Below, piece after piece: positions 50,845 through 59,427 of a stretch of DNA of 64,000 nt. Below the pieces are notes generated by a model, which worked only from the letters and a program-made list of their open reading frames with translations, did no database searches and was not told the origin of the DNA. Positions within the stretch are counted from its first letter, which is position 1. Every line of letters begins with the position of its first letter. Both the position numbers and the translations under genes were made by a program. The stretch covers positions 13,176 through 77,175 of the forward strand of contig CAYZVX010000003.1 of NCBI GenBank assembly GCA_964482055.1, read 5' to 3'. The stretch is from G020354085 sp964482055. Lineage in GTDB: Bacteria; Pseudomonadota; Gammaproteobacteria; Acidiferrobacterales; Sulfurifustaceae.

Positions 50845-52524
50845 ATGAGTCGCACCGTTGACGAGCTGCGTGAGTCGCTGCCGCGCGATGCCGGCATTTC
50901 CGCGTGGCTGGACGTCAATGTGCGCTTCTGGCGCGCCGCGAGCCTGCTGGTCGCGGCGGTGGTGGCGGCCCCGATCGTGGTGGTCGCGGCGGCGTGGGCG
51001 ACGCCCGCGACCGACGTCTGGCAGCATCTCGTCGACACGGTGCTCGCCGAGACGCTGCTCAACACCTTGGTGCTCGCTGCCGGCGTCAGCCTCGGGGTGC
51101 TCGTCATGGGTGTCGCCCTCGCCTGGCTCACGACGATGTGCGAGTTTCCTGGGCGCACCCTGTTCGACTGGGCGCTGATGCTGCCGCTCGCGCTGCCGGC
51201 CTACGTGTTGGCATTCGTCGCGGTAGGCCTGCTCGACTACAGCGGCCCGGTGCAGACGTATCTGCGTGGCCTGTTCGATACGCGCATGGCCCTGCTGCCG
51301 CCGATCCGCTCGCTGGCGGGCGTAACCGTGGTCATGACGCTTGCCTTTTATCCCTATGTCTACATGCTGGCGCGCATCGCCTTTGCGGCGCAGGGCCGAG
51401 CCATGTTCGACACCGGACGCGTCTATGGCCTCTCTCCCTTTGGCGCCTTCTGGCAGGTGGCGCTGCCCATGGCGCGCCCGGCGCTCGCCGCCGGTACGGC
51501 GCTGGCCTTGATGGAGACGCTCGCGGATTTCGGGGCCGTGTCGATTTTCAACGTCTCGACCTTCACGACCGCGATCTACAAGGCCTGGACCGGGCTGTTC
51601 AGTCTGCCGGCCGCCGCCCAGCTTGCGAGCCTGCTGCTGCTGTTCGTGGCTGCGGCGCTCATGGCCGAGCGCGGTCTGCGCGGCCGCGCCCGCTATCATC
51701 TGACGATTCGAAGCGACCGGCCTGCGCGTTTTGCGCTGCGCGGCGGGCGGGCCTGGAGCGCGACGGGGGTTTGCGCGCTGACGCTGCTCGTCGCGTTTAT
51801 CATTCCCGTCGGCCAGCTCGCGCTGTGGGCCTGGGACAGCGCGGCGCACGATCTCGACGCGCGCTACCTCGGGTTCTTCGCCAACACCTTCCTGCTCGGC
51901 GCGGCGGCGGCGGCGGCCACGACGTTCTTTGCGCTGCTGCTCGCCTACACCCACCGGCTCAAGCCGGATCGGTTGACGCGCGCCGCTGTGCGTTTCGCCA
52001 CCCTCGGTTACGCGCTGCCGGGCTCGGTCCTGGCGGTCGGCATCATGCTGTCCTTCGTCTGGATCGATGCGCGCCTGGCGCCTTTCGTCGCTGGCTGGCT
52101 GGGGGCCGCGCCCGGCCCGCTGCTCGCGGGCAGCCTCATCGCGCTGATCCTCGCCTATGGCGTGCGTTTCATGGCGGTGGCGCACGGCCCGATCGATGCG
52201 AGCTTCGAGCGCATCCGCCCGAGCCTGTGGCAGGCGGCGCGCAGCCTCGGCGCCAGCAACCTGGAGATCCTGTGGCGCGTGTCGATCCCAATGCTGCGCG
52301 GGGGGCTCCTCACCGCCGCCCTGCTCGTGTTCGTTGAGGTCATGAAGGAGATGCCGGCCACGCTGCTGCTGCGACCGTTCGGCTGGGATACGCTCGCCAC
52401 GCGCATTTTCGAGATGACCTCTGAGGGCGAGTGGGAGCGGGCGGCGCTGCCCGCGCTGACGCTCGTGGCCGCCGGGCTCCTGCCAGTGATCCTGCTGGTG
52501 CGGCGCAGTGCCTCCGCGCGCTAG
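50845..52524 (+). CDS. Iron ABC transporter permease (FbpB-like, fused two-half)
   Basis: This is a 559-residue inner-membrane permease made of two homologous halves, each with about six helices. The EAA-type loops are in RVYGLSPFGAFWQVALPMARPALAAG and RSLGASNLEILWRVSIPMLRGGLLTA. This is the normal design for FbpB iron permeases. It follows the binding protein by 37 bp. No ATP-binding subunit gene follows; the next element is the glycine riboswitch, so the ATPase must be elsewhere. Confidence 0.93.
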   Translation: MSRTVDELRESLPRDAGISAWLDVNVRFWRAASLLVAAVVAAPIVVVAAAWATPATDVWQHLVDTVLAETLLNTLVLAAGVSLGVLVMGVALAWLTTMCEFPGRTLFDWALMLPLALPAYVLAFVAVGLLDYSGPVQTYLRGLFDTRMALLPPIRSLAGVTVVMTLAFYPYVYMLARIAFAAQGRAMFDTGRVYGLSPFGAFWQVALPMARPALAAGTALALMETLADFGAVSIFNVSTFTTAIYKAWTGLFSLPAAAQLASLLLLFVAAALMAERGLRGRARYHLTIRSDRPARFALRGGRAWSATGVCALTLLVAFIIPVGQLALWAWDSAAHDLDARYLGFFANTFLLGAAAAAATTFFALLLAYTHRLKPDRLTRAAVRFATLGYALPGSVLAVGIMLSFVWIDARLAPFVAGWLGAAPGPLLAGSLIALILAYGVRFMAVAHGPIDASFERIRPSLWQAARSLGASNLEILWRVSIPMLRGGLLTAALLVFVEVMKEMPATLLLRPFGWDTLATRIFEMTSEGEWERAALPALTLVAAGLLPVILLVRRSASAR

Positions 52525-52569
52525 GACCGTCGGCGAACCGCGCGAAAATTCGCCCGCCCGGGTGCGTGC

Positions 52570-52599
52570 TTGGCGGTCCCGAGGGGGCTGCGCTATAGT
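52570..52599 (+). promoter_or_regulatory. Sigma-70 promoter of the glycine cleavage operon
   Basis: TTGGCG (52570-52575) and TATAGT (52594-52599) are separated by 18 bases. Transcription would begin near 52606, just before the riboswitch. Confidence 0.65.
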
Positions 52600-52620
52600 G
52601 CCGCGCTCGACATCGATCCT

Positions 52621-52811
52621 GTGGGAGAGACCGCAACGCTCGTGCAGTCTTGGGCGGCGCGGCGCCGAAGGCGCAACCCGCCCGGAATCGCTCAGGCAGA
52701 AGGACCGCAGGTGGTCGGACGTCGACTCTGGAGAGTGATCGGCCCGCGGCGATTCTCGCGGCATCGATCCACCGAAGGGGCTCAAGCTCTCAGGTTACCG
52801 GACAGAGGGGC
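52621..52811 (+). ncRNA. Tandem glycine riboswitch
   Basis: Two aptamers follow one another. The first starts GGGAGAG (52623), has GCCGAAGGCGCAA and ends CTCAGGCAGAAGGACCG. The second starts GGAGAG (52730), has CACCGAAGGGGC and ends CTCTCAGGTTACCGGACAGAG. These match the conserved GGAGAG, CCGAAG and CTCAGG...GGACAGAG pieces of glycine aptamers. Such switches usually turn on gcv genes when glycine is high. A terminator hairpin begins at the end of aptamer 2. Confidence 0.93.
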
Positions 52812-52842
52812 GACGGCTACGGCCGTCGCCCTTATTTGATTT
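52808..52842 (+). terminator. Riboswitch expression platform: intrinsic terminator
   Basis: GGGCGACGGC-TACG-GCCGTCGCCC is a perfect 10-bp stem (52808-52831) followed by TTATTTGATTT. Its 5' arm begins in the last G residues of aptamer 2, so glycine binding could compete with its formation. Confidence 0.8.
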
Positions 52843-52860
52843 ACTCGAGGATCCGGCTCG

Positions 52861-53958
52861 ATGGGTAACCGCACTCCGCTGTACGACACGCACGTCCGGC
52901 TTGGCGCCAAGATCGTCGCTTTCGGCGGCTGGGACATGCCGCTGCACTACGGCTCGCAGATCGAGGAGCATCACAAGGTCAGGGCCGACGCCGGCATGTT
53001 CGACGTCTCGCACATGAACGTCGTCGACCTCAAGGGACCGGACGTACGCGGCTACCTGCGCCTGCTCCTCGCCAACAACGTCGACAAGCTCAAGACCCCG
53101 GGGCGCGCGCTCTACAGCTGCATGCTCAACCGCCAGGGGGGCGTCATCGATGACCTCATCGTCTACTACCTCGACGAGTCCTGGTTCCGCCTGGTCATGA
53201 ACGCCGCCACGCGCGCCAAGGACATGGCGTGGGTGCGCGCCACCGCCAAGGAACACGGGAATGTCGTCGTCAACCCGCGTGACGACCTCGCCATGATCGC
53301 GGTGCAGGGGCCGCATGCCAAAGAAAAGGTGTACGCCGCGCTCGGCGAGAACATGCGCGCGGCGACGGCAGGCTTGAAGCCATTTCACTCCGCGACCATC
53401 GGCGAGCTCATGGTCGCCACGACCGGCTACACCGGCGAGGACGGCTTCGAGATCATCCTGCCGGCGACGGCCGCGCCCTTTACCTGGCAGATGCTGCTCG
53501 ACGCCGGCGTCGCACCGTGCGGTCTCGGGGCGCGTGACACGCTGCGCCTTGAGGCGGGCATGAACCTGTACGGCGCTGACATGGACGAGACCACCACGCC
53601 GCTCGAGTCGGGGCTCGCCTGGACGGTGGCGTTCGAGCCGGCGGAGCGCAAGTTCATCGGGCGCGAGGCGCTCGAGGCGCAGCAAGCGCAGGGCGTACCG
53701 CGCAAGCTCGTGGGCTTGGTGCTGGAAGGCAAGGGCGTGCTGCGCAACCATCAGAAGGTAACATGCGACAGCCAGGGCGAAGGCGAGATCACGAGCGGCA
53801 GTTTCTCGCCCACGCTCAACAGGTCAATTGCATTTGCACGCGTGCCGGCGGCCGTTGCGACCGGCGCCACCGTGCAGGTCGACATGCGCGGCAAGTGGCA
53901 GCCGGCGCGCGTGGTGCAATACCCGTTCGTGCGCAACGGCAAGAGCTGCGTTTCCTGA
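52861..53958 (+). CDS. gcvT: Glycine cleavage system aminomethyltransferase (T protein)
   Basis: It takes the aminomethyl group from lipoyl-GcvH and passes a one-carbon unit to tetrahydrofolate, releasing ammonia. The 365-residue protein opens RTPLYDTHVRLGAKIVAFGGWDMPLHYGSQIEEHHKVR and has MFDVSHM, TGYTGEDGFEI, and GARDTLRLEAGMNLYG, all diagnostic. It is the first gene after the riboswitch and precedes gcvH by 17 bp. Confidence 0.97.
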   Translation: MGNRTPLYDTHVRLGAKIVAFGGWDMPLHYGSQIEEHHKVRADAGMFDVSHMNVVDLKGPDVRGYLRLLLANNVDKLKTPGRALYSCMLNRQGGVIDDLIVYYLDESWFRLVMNAATRAKDMAWVRATAKEHGNVVVNPRDDLAMIAVQGPHAKEKVYAALGENMRAATAGLKPFHSATIGELMVATTGYTGEDGFEIILPATAAPFTWQMLLDAGVAPCGLGARDTLRLEAGMNLYGADMDETTTPLESGLAWTVAFEPAERKFIGREALEAQQAQGVPRKLVGLVLEGKGVLRNHQKVTCDSQGEGEITSGSFSPTLNRSIAFARVPAAVATGATVQVDMRGKWQPARVVQYPFVRNGKSCVS

Positions 53959-53975
53959 AGGGAGGTTCTGCAAAC

Positions 53976-54368
53976 ATGAAGACACCAGCCGAGCTCAAGT
54001 ACACCAAGTCGCACGAGTGGGTGCGCGTGGAGCCCGACGGCACCATCACTGTCGGCATCACCGATCATGCCCAGGAGCTGATGGGCGATATGGTGTTCGT
54101 CGAGCTGCCGGAGGTCGGCCGCAAGGTCGAGGCCGGCAAGGAGTGCGCGGTAGTCGAGTCGGTGAAGGCCGCCTCCGATGTGTATGCGCCGGTGGCGGGC
54201 GAGGTGACGGCAACCAACGGTGCGTTGACCGCTGCGCCGGAAACCGTCAACAAGGACCCCTACGGCGCGGGCTGGATGTTCCGCTTAAGACCCGCCAACA
54301 GCGCCGACCTCGGGGCGCTGCTCGATGCCAAGGCCTATGAGGCGCTGGTCGCCTCCGAAGCGCACTGA
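53976..54368 (+). CDS. gcvH: Glycine cleavage system H protein
   Basis: This is the lipoyl carrier that shuttles intermediates between the P, T and L proteins. The 130-residue protein opens with the family's KYTKSHEWVRVEPDG. The lipoylation lysine is K64 in ESVKAASD, and KDPYGAGWMFRL is conserved. ATG 53976 follows GGGAGGTT. It precedes gcvPA by 14 bp. Confidence 0.97.
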   Translation: MKTPAELKYTKSHEWVRVEPDGTITVGITDHAQELMGDMVFVELPEVGRKVEAGKECAVVESVKAASDVYAPVAGEVTATNGALTAAPETVNKDPYGAGWMFRLRPANSADLGALLDAKAYEALVASEAH

Positions 54369-54382
54369 ACGAGTACCCGTCC

Positions 54383-55783
54383 ATGCCGTTTATTCCGCAC
54401 ACCGACGCCGATGTTGAGGCGATGCTCGCGAGCATCGGCACCAAATCGATCGACGAGCTGTTCGACGAGATCCCCTCCGCCTTGCGCACCAAGGGGCTCA
54501 CGCAGGTGCCGGAGGGCTTGAGCGAGATGGAGGTCGCGCGCCTGATGCGCGCGCGTGCCCAGCAGGACGGCCACTACCTCAACTTCATCGGCGCCGGCGC
54601 CTACGAGCATCACATCCCGGCGGCAGTGTGGGAGCTCGTCACGCGCGGGGAGTTTTATACCGCCTACACCCCCTACCAGGCCGAGGCCTCGCAGGGGACG
54701 CTGCAGCTGCTCTACGAATACCAGACGATGATGGCCTCGCTCACCGGCCTGGACGTCTCGAACGCCTCGCTCTACGACGGCGCCTCGGGCCTGGCCGAGG
54801 CCGTGCTGATGGCGGTGCGCGCGCACAAGAAATCGCGCCGCGTGCTGATGCCGACCACCGTCCATCCGATCTACCGCAACGTAGTGCACACGATCGTCAA
54901 GAACCAGGCCATCGAGCTCGTCGAGGTCGCGTACGACGCCCGCGGCGGCCACACCCCGCTCGACGCGCTTAAGGCGCATGCCGGCGGCGAGCATGCTGCG
55001 CTCGTGATCCCGCAGCCGAACTTCTTCGGCGTGCTCGAGGACGCGGACGAGCTGACCGACTGGGCGCACGCGAACAACATGCTCGCGATCGCGCTGGTGA
55101 ATCCGACGTCGCTTGCGCTGCTCAAGGCGCCGGGCGAGTGGGGTGCGAAGGGCGCGGACATCGCCGTGGGCGAAGGCCAGCCGCTCGGCGCGCCGCTGTC
55201 TTCCGGCGGGCCGTATTTCGGCTTCATGTGCTGCAAGGAGGCGCTGGTGCGTCAGATGCCGGGGCGCATCATCGGGCGCACCGTGGACAGGGACGGCAAG
55301 CCCGGTTTCACGCTCACCCTGCAGGCGCGCGAGCAGCACATCCGCCGCTCGAAAGCGACCTCGAACATCTGCACCAACCAGGGGCTGATTGTCACGGCGG
55401 CCACCATCTACATGTCGCTGCTCGGGCCCGAGGGGCTGGAGCGCGTGGCGGCGGCGTGTCACGCCAACACGCTGGCGACGGTCAAGAAGCTCACCGCGAT
55501 CAAAGGCGTCACGCGCGTCTTCGACCGGCCAGTGTTCCATGAGGCCGTGCTGCGGCTCGACATGCCGGTCGCCGAAGTGCTGCGCGCGCTCGAACCGCAG
55601 GGCGTTCTCGGTGGCCTCGACCTTAGCGAACACTACCCGGAGCTCGGCCAGGCGCTGCTCGTGTGCGCCACCGAGATGCGCACGCCGGAAGACATCGAGC
55701 AGTACGCGTTCCACCTGGAGCGCGTCGTCAGCAAGCGCAGGCTCGATCCGCCCTGCGCCGTGAAGATCACCCCTACCGCCTGA
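54383..55783 (+). CDS. gcvPA: Glycine dehydrogenase (decarboxylating) subunit 1
   Basis: This is the N-terminal half of the two-subunit P protein, which decarboxylates glycine with PLP. The 466-residue protein opens MPFIPHTDADVEAMLASIGTKSIDELFDEIP, and contains FIGAGAYEHHIPAAVW, YTPYQAEASQGTLQLLYEYQTMM and SNASLYDGASGLAEA. The PLP lysine sits on the partner subunit GcvPB. It is followed by two thiol peroxidase genes before gcvPB. Confidence 0.96.
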   Translation: MPFIPHTDADVEAMLASIGTKSIDELFDEIPSALRTKGLTQVPEGLSEMEVARLMRARAQQDGHYLNFIGAGAYEHHIPAAVWELVTRGEFYTAYTPYQAEASQGTLQLLYEYQTMMASLTGLDVSNASLYDGASGLAEAVLMAVRAHKKSRRVLMPTTVHPIYRNVVHTIVKNQAIELVEVAYDARGGHTPLDALKAHAGGEHAALVIPQPNFFGVLEDADELTDWAHANNMLAIALVNPTSLALLKAPGEWGAKGADIAVGEGQPLGAPLSSGGPYFGFMCCKEALVRQMPGRIIGRTVDRDGKPGFTLTLQAREQHIRRSKATSNICTNQGLIVTAATIYMSLLGPEGLERVAAACHANTLATVKKLTAIKGVTRVFDRPVFHEAVLRLDMPVAEVLRALEPQGVLGGLDLSEHYPELGQALLVCATEMRTPEDIEQYAFHLERVVSKRRLDPPCAVKITPTA

Positions 55784-55805
55784 ACTCACACAAGGAGACG
55801 CTGCC

Positions 55806-56306
55806 ATGGCCGACGTCCTGTTCAAAGGAACCCCTGCCCACACCAGCGGTGAGCTGCCCAAGGTCGGCAGCCAGGCGCCGGACTTCAAGCTCACCGCCGG
55901 CGATCTGTCGGATGTCACGCTCGCGAATTTCAAGGGCAGGAAGAAACTGCTGAGCATCGCGCATTCGCTTGACACCGGCACCTGTGCCGCTGCCACCAAG
56001 CGCTTCAACGAGTTCGCGAAGAACCGTCCGGACGTGGTGGTGCTGGTCGTGACCGCCGACCTGCCGTTCGCCCAGAACCGCTTCTGCAAGGGCGAGGGCG
56101 TCAATAATGTCGTGACGCTCTCCATGATGCGTGACCGGCACTTCGCCAAGGACTATGGCGTGTTGCTGACCGACAGCCCCATCGCCGGCCTTACGGCGCG
56201 CGCGACACTCGTGCTCGATGAGAACGACAAGGTGCTGTATACGCAGCTCGGGCCCGAGATCACGGTCGAGCCGGATTACGACAAGGCCTTCGCGGCGCTA
56301 AAGTAG
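55806..56306 (+). CDS. tpx: Thiol peroxidase, copy 1
   Basis: Tpx reduces hydroperoxides using thioredoxin. The 166-residue protein has the peroxidatic cysteine C60 (SLDTGTC) and the resolving C94 (NRFCKGEG), with ADLPFAQ and the TARATLVLDENDKV end as in E. coli Tpx. This is the form closest to the classic sequence. It lies 22 bp after gcvPA and 23 bp before a second tpx gene, inside the glycine cleavage operon. The context suggests shared transcription, not a known functional link. Confidence 0.93.
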   Translation: MADVLFKGTPAHTSGELPKVGSQAPDFKLTAGDLSDVTLANFKGRKKLLSIAHSLDTGTCAAATKRFNEFAKNRPDVVVLVVTADLPFAQNRFCKGEGVNNVVTLSMMRDRHFAKDYGVLLTDSPIAGLTARATLVLDENDKVLYTQLGPEITVEPDYDKAFAALK

Positions 56307-56329
56307 CGGACGACGCGACGAGGTCTGCC

Positions 56330-56830
56330 ATGGCCAGGATCACGCATCGCGGCAATCCGGTGCACACCATCGGCGAGCTGCCCAAGGTCGGCAGCCCGGC
56401 GCCGGACTTCCGGCTCACCGACGCGAACCTGAACGATGTATCGCTCGCCGATTTTCGCGGCAAGCGGAAGCTGCTCAACATCTTCCCGAGCATTGACACG
56501 CCGACCTGCGCCATGTCGACGCGCAAGTTCAACGAGTACGCGGCCCGCTACCCGCATGCCGTGATCCTCATGGTGTCGGCCGACCTGCCGTTCGCGCAGC
56601 AGCACTTCTGCAGCGTCGAGAACACGCACAACGTCAAGACGCTCTCGATGATGCGCGACCGTAACTTCGCCAAGGACTACGGTGTGCTCCTGCTCGACGG
56701 GTTGTATCGCGGCATCACCGCGCGCGCCATCGTGGTGATCGATGAGAACGACAAGGTGGTATATACCGAGCTCGTGCCGGAAATCCGGCAGGAGCCGAAT
56801 TATGACGCCGCGCTGGCCGCGCTTAAGTGA
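56330..56830 (+). CDS. tpx: Thiol peroxidase, copy 2
   Basis: This is a second 166-residue Tpx paralogue, clearly similar to copy 1 along its whole length but diverged. It keeps both active cysteines: C60 in SIDTPTC and C94 in QHFCSVEN. The peroxidatic loop reads SIDTPTC instead of SLDTGTC, and the resolving loop lacks GEG, so substrate or partner choice may differ. It is followed by a pair of strong hairpins before gcvPB. Confidence 0.92.
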   Translation: MARITHRGNPVHTIGELPKVGSPAPDFRLTDANLNDVSLADFRGKRKLLNIFPSIDTPTCAMSTRKFNEYAARYPHAVILMVSADLPFAQQHFCSVENTHNVKTLSMMRDRNFAKDYGVLLLDGLYRGITARAIVVIDENDKVVYTELVPEIRQEPNYDAALAALK

Positions 56831-56865
56831 CGCGCGTCTTGTGCGCGATTCCAGGGGCTTGGTAG

Positions 56866-56892
56866 CCTGGATGAAGCGCAGCGGAATCCAGG
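56866..56892. repeat. Hairpin of the widespread GATGAAGCGCAGCGGAATCC type
   Basis: CCTGGAT (56866-56872) and ATCCAGG (56886-56892) pair around the word GAAGCGCAGCGGA. This sequence type is common between genes in proteobacteria. Its translation gives the familiar spurious peptide AWMKRSGIQ. Confidence 0.75.
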
Positions 56893-56898
56893 AGGCTT

Positions 56899-56929
56899 CC
56901 AGTCGAGCGGCCGCAGGCCGCTCGACTGG
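56899..56929. terminator. Perfect 14-bp stem hairpin upstream of gcvPB
   Basis: CCAGTCGAGCGGCC and GGCCGCTCGACTGG form a perfect 14-bp stem with loop GCA. There is no T-run, so it is more likely an attenuating or mRNA-stabilising structure than a complete terminator. It lies 26 bases before the gcvPB start. Confidence 0.6.
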
Positions 56930-56954
56930 ACACGAAAGACAACGAGCCACGCAC

Positions 56955-58406
56955 ATGCTGATCTTCGAACATTCCCAACCCGGCCGGCGCAACTATTCGC
57001 AGGCCCCGCTTACGCAGGTCGCCGTGACCGACATCCCGGAGCACCTGCGCCGCAAGCAGCGCCCGCTGCTGCCGGAGGTCTCCGAGTTGCAGGCGGTGCG
57101 GCACTACACGAAGCTTTCGCAGCGGAACTTCTCGATCGACACGCACTTCTATCCGTTGGGTTCCTGCACCATGAAGTACAATCCGCGCGCCTGCAATGCG
57201 CTCGCGATGCTCCCACAGCTGCTCGGGCGGCATCCGCACGCCCCGGAGTCCACGGGGCAGGGTTTCCTCGCCTGCCTGTACGAGCTGCAGGAGATACTGA
57301 AGGACGTGACCGGCATGGCGGGCTGTTCGCTCACGCCGCTCGCCGGCGCGCAGGGTGAGTTCGCCGGTGTGGCCATGATCCGCGCCTATCACGAATCGCG
57401 CGCGGACCGCGCGCGCACCGAGATCCTGGTGCCGGATGCGGCGCATGGCACCAACCCGGCCACCGCCGTGATGTGCGGTTACACGGTGCGTGAGATCCCG
57501 ACCGACAGCGAAGGCGACGTCGATCTCGACGCGCTCAAGGCGGCGGTCGGTCCGCACACCGCCGGCCTGATGCTCACCAATCCCTCGACCCTCGGGGTGT
57601 TCGAGCGCAGGATTCAGCAGATCGCGCGGATCGTGCACGATGCCGGCGGGCTGCTCTACTACGATGGCGCCAACCTCAACGCCATTCTCGGCAAGGTCAA
57701 GCCGGGCGACATGGGCTTCGACGTCATCCACATGAACCTGCACAAGACCTTCTCCACGCCGCACGGCGGCGGCGGTCCGGGCGCCGGACCGGTCGCGGCC
57801 AACGCGCGCCTGGCGCCGTTCCTGCCCGTGCCGCTGGTAGGCAAGGTGCAGGACAAGTACCTGTGGGAGACGGAGAAGACGCGCCCGCAGACGATCGGGC
57901 GTCTGTCCGCCAACATGGGCAACGCCGGCGTGCTGCTGCGCGCCTGGGTGTACGCGCGCCTGCTCGGGCGCCAGGGCATGCAGCGCGTGGCGGAGTTTTC
58001 CACGCTTAACGCCAATTACCTCATGGCGGAGCTCACCAAGGCCGGGTACAGCGCCGCTTTCCCCAGGCGGCGCGCCACCCACGAGTTCATATTGACGCTG
58101 AAGAGGCTCAAGGACGAAACCGGCGTGATCGCGATGGACGTGGCGAAGCGCCTGCTCGACAAGGGGTTCCACGCCCCGACCACCTATTTTCCGCTGCTCG
58201 TGCCGGAGTGCTTCCTGATCGAGCCGACCGAGACCGAGGCCAAGGAAGAGCTTGACCGCTTTGTCGCGGCGATGAAAGAGATCGCGCAGGAGGCGCGCAG
58301 TCAGCCGGAGCTGGTGAAGGGCGCGCCGCACACCCTGCCGGTCAAGCGCCTCGACGACGTCCGGGCGGCGCGCGAGCTCGACCTTACCTGGAAGCCGGCT
58401 GCCTGA
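56955..58406 (+). CDS. gcvPB: Glycine dehydrogenase (decarboxylating) subunit 2
   Basis: This is the C-terminal, PLP-binding half of the two-subunit P protein. The 483-residue protein has the Schiff-base lysine K264 in NLHKTFSTPHGGGGPG, PLGSCTMKYNPR near the start, and PDAAHGTNPATAVMCGY. ATG 56955 starts the family opening MLIFEHSQPGRRNYSQ; the frame extends upstream through the hairpin region but that part is not gene. Its 3' end overlaps the convergent glycosyltransferase gene by 23 bases. Confidence 0.96.
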   Translation: MLIFEHSQPGRRNYSQAPLTQVAVTDIPEHLRRKQRPLLPEVSELQAVRHYTKLSQRNFSIDTHFYPLGSCTMKYNPRACNALAMLPQLLGRHPHAPESTGQGFLACLYELQEILKDVTGMAGCSLTPLAGAQGEFAGVAMIRAYHESRADRARTEILVPDAAHGTNPATAVMCGYTVREIPTDSEGDVDLDALKAAVGPHTAGLMLTNPSTLGVFERRIQQIARIVHDAGGLLYYDGANLNAILGKVKPGDMGFDVIHMNLHKTFSTPHGGGGPGAGPVAANARLAPFLPVPLVGKVQDKYLWETEKTRPQTIGRLSANMGNAGVLLRAWVYARLLGRQGMQRVAEFSTLNANYLMAELTKAGYSAAFPRRRATHEFILTLKRLKDETGVIAMDVAKRLLDKGFHAPTTYFPLLVPECFLIEPTETEAKEELDRFVAAMKEIAQEARSQPELVKGAPHTLPVKRLDDVRAARELDLTWKPAA

Positions 58407-59427
58407 CCTCGGCCGCGGTGGGCGTGCGGCGCACCGCCTCGATGTGCGTCAGGAACTGGCGCGTGCATGCCGCCCAGGTGTACTTGAGCGCGGCGACGCG
58501 GCAGGCCGCCGGGTCGAGGTCGAGGGCTTTCAGCGCCGCCGCGCGCAAATCCTCGTCCAGCACGCCGGTCACGCCGTTGTCGATCACGTCGATTGGCCCC
58601 TGCACCGGAAGCGCGGCGACCGGCACGCCGCAGGCGAGCGCTTCGATCAGCACCAGCCCGAAGGTATCGGTGAGGCTCGGGAACACGAACACATCGGCCG
58701 CCGCGACATGGCAGGCGAGGTCCTCGCCGCTCTTGTAGCCGAGGAAACGCACTGCCGGATAGCGGTGCTTCAGCGTGCCGAGATCCGGGCCGTCGCCGAT
58801 CACCACCTTGGTGCCCGGCAGGTCGAGAGCGAGAAACGCCTCGATATTCTTTTCCACGGCCACCCGACCCATGTACAGGAAGATCGGGCGCGCCTCGTTA
58901 TACAAATCCTTGCCGCGCGGACGGAAGAGCTCCGTGTCGACGCCGCGCGACCACAAGGCGAGGCGGGTGAAACCGCGGCGGGCAAGTCGCTCGCGCAGCG
59001 TGCGCGTGGCAACCAGGGTGAAACGCCCGGCGTTGTGAAACCAGCGCATGAAGGCATACGACACGGCGAGCGGCAGGCGCGTGCGCAGCTGCACGTACTC
59101 GGGAAATTGCGTGTGGAAGGTGGTCGTGAAGGGAAAGCCGTTGCGCAGGCACCAGGCGCGCGCGGCGAGTCCGAGCGGCCCCTCCGTCGAAATGTGTACG
59201 GCATCGGGCGCCAGCGCCTCCAGGCGCCGCGCCACGGCGCGCCCGGGCCACAGCGACAGGCGGATCTCCGGGTAGGTCGGGCAGGGGACGGTGCGAAAAT
59301 CCGCTGGCGTAATCATCTCGACCGTGTGGCCAAGCCGCAGGAGCTCCTCGCGCGTGTAGCTGAGCGTCTTGACGACGCCGTTGACCTGCGGGAACCAGGC
59401 GTCGCTGACGATCGCGAGCTTCATCAC
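58384..59427 (-). CDS. Glycosyltransferase family 4 protein
   Basis: This is a 347-residue GT-B fold enzyme: the N-terminal donor-independent domain opens MKLAIVSDAWFPQVNGVVKTLSYTREELLRLGHTVEMITP. The C-terminal domain has RVAVEKNIEAFL, VIGDGPDL, and the TDTFGLVLIEALACGVPVAA nucleotide-sugar motif. Similar proteins transfer mannose or glucose to lipids such as diacylglycerol. The next minus-strand gene overlaps by 4 bases and encodes an LpxH-like phosphoesterase, and dgkA is near, which fits an envelope-lipid role. The actual acceptor is inferred, not seen. Confidence 0.9.
   Translation of the reverse strand: MMKLAIVSDAWFPQVNGVVKTLSYTREELLRLGHTVEMITPADFRTVPCPTYPEIRLSLWPGRAVARRLEALAPDAVHISTEGPLGLAARAWCLRNGFPFTTTFHTQFPEYVQLRTRLPLAVSYAFMRWFHNAGRFTLVATRTLRERLARRGFTRLALWSRGVDTELFRPRGKDLYNEARPIFLYMGRVAVEKNIEAFLALDLPGTKVVIGDGPDLGTLKHRYPAVRFLGYKSGEDLACHVAAADVFVFPSLTDTFGLVLIEALACGVPVAALPVQGPIDVIDNGVTGVLDEDLRAAALKALDLDPAACRVAALKYTWAACTRQFLTHIEAVRRTPTAAEVRQPASR

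Noticed and set aside
56742..56954. Upstream extension of gcvPB containing AWMKRSGIQ
   Set aside because: It is translation through a common intergenic hairpin repeat and the end of tpx; the family opening starts at ATG 56955.
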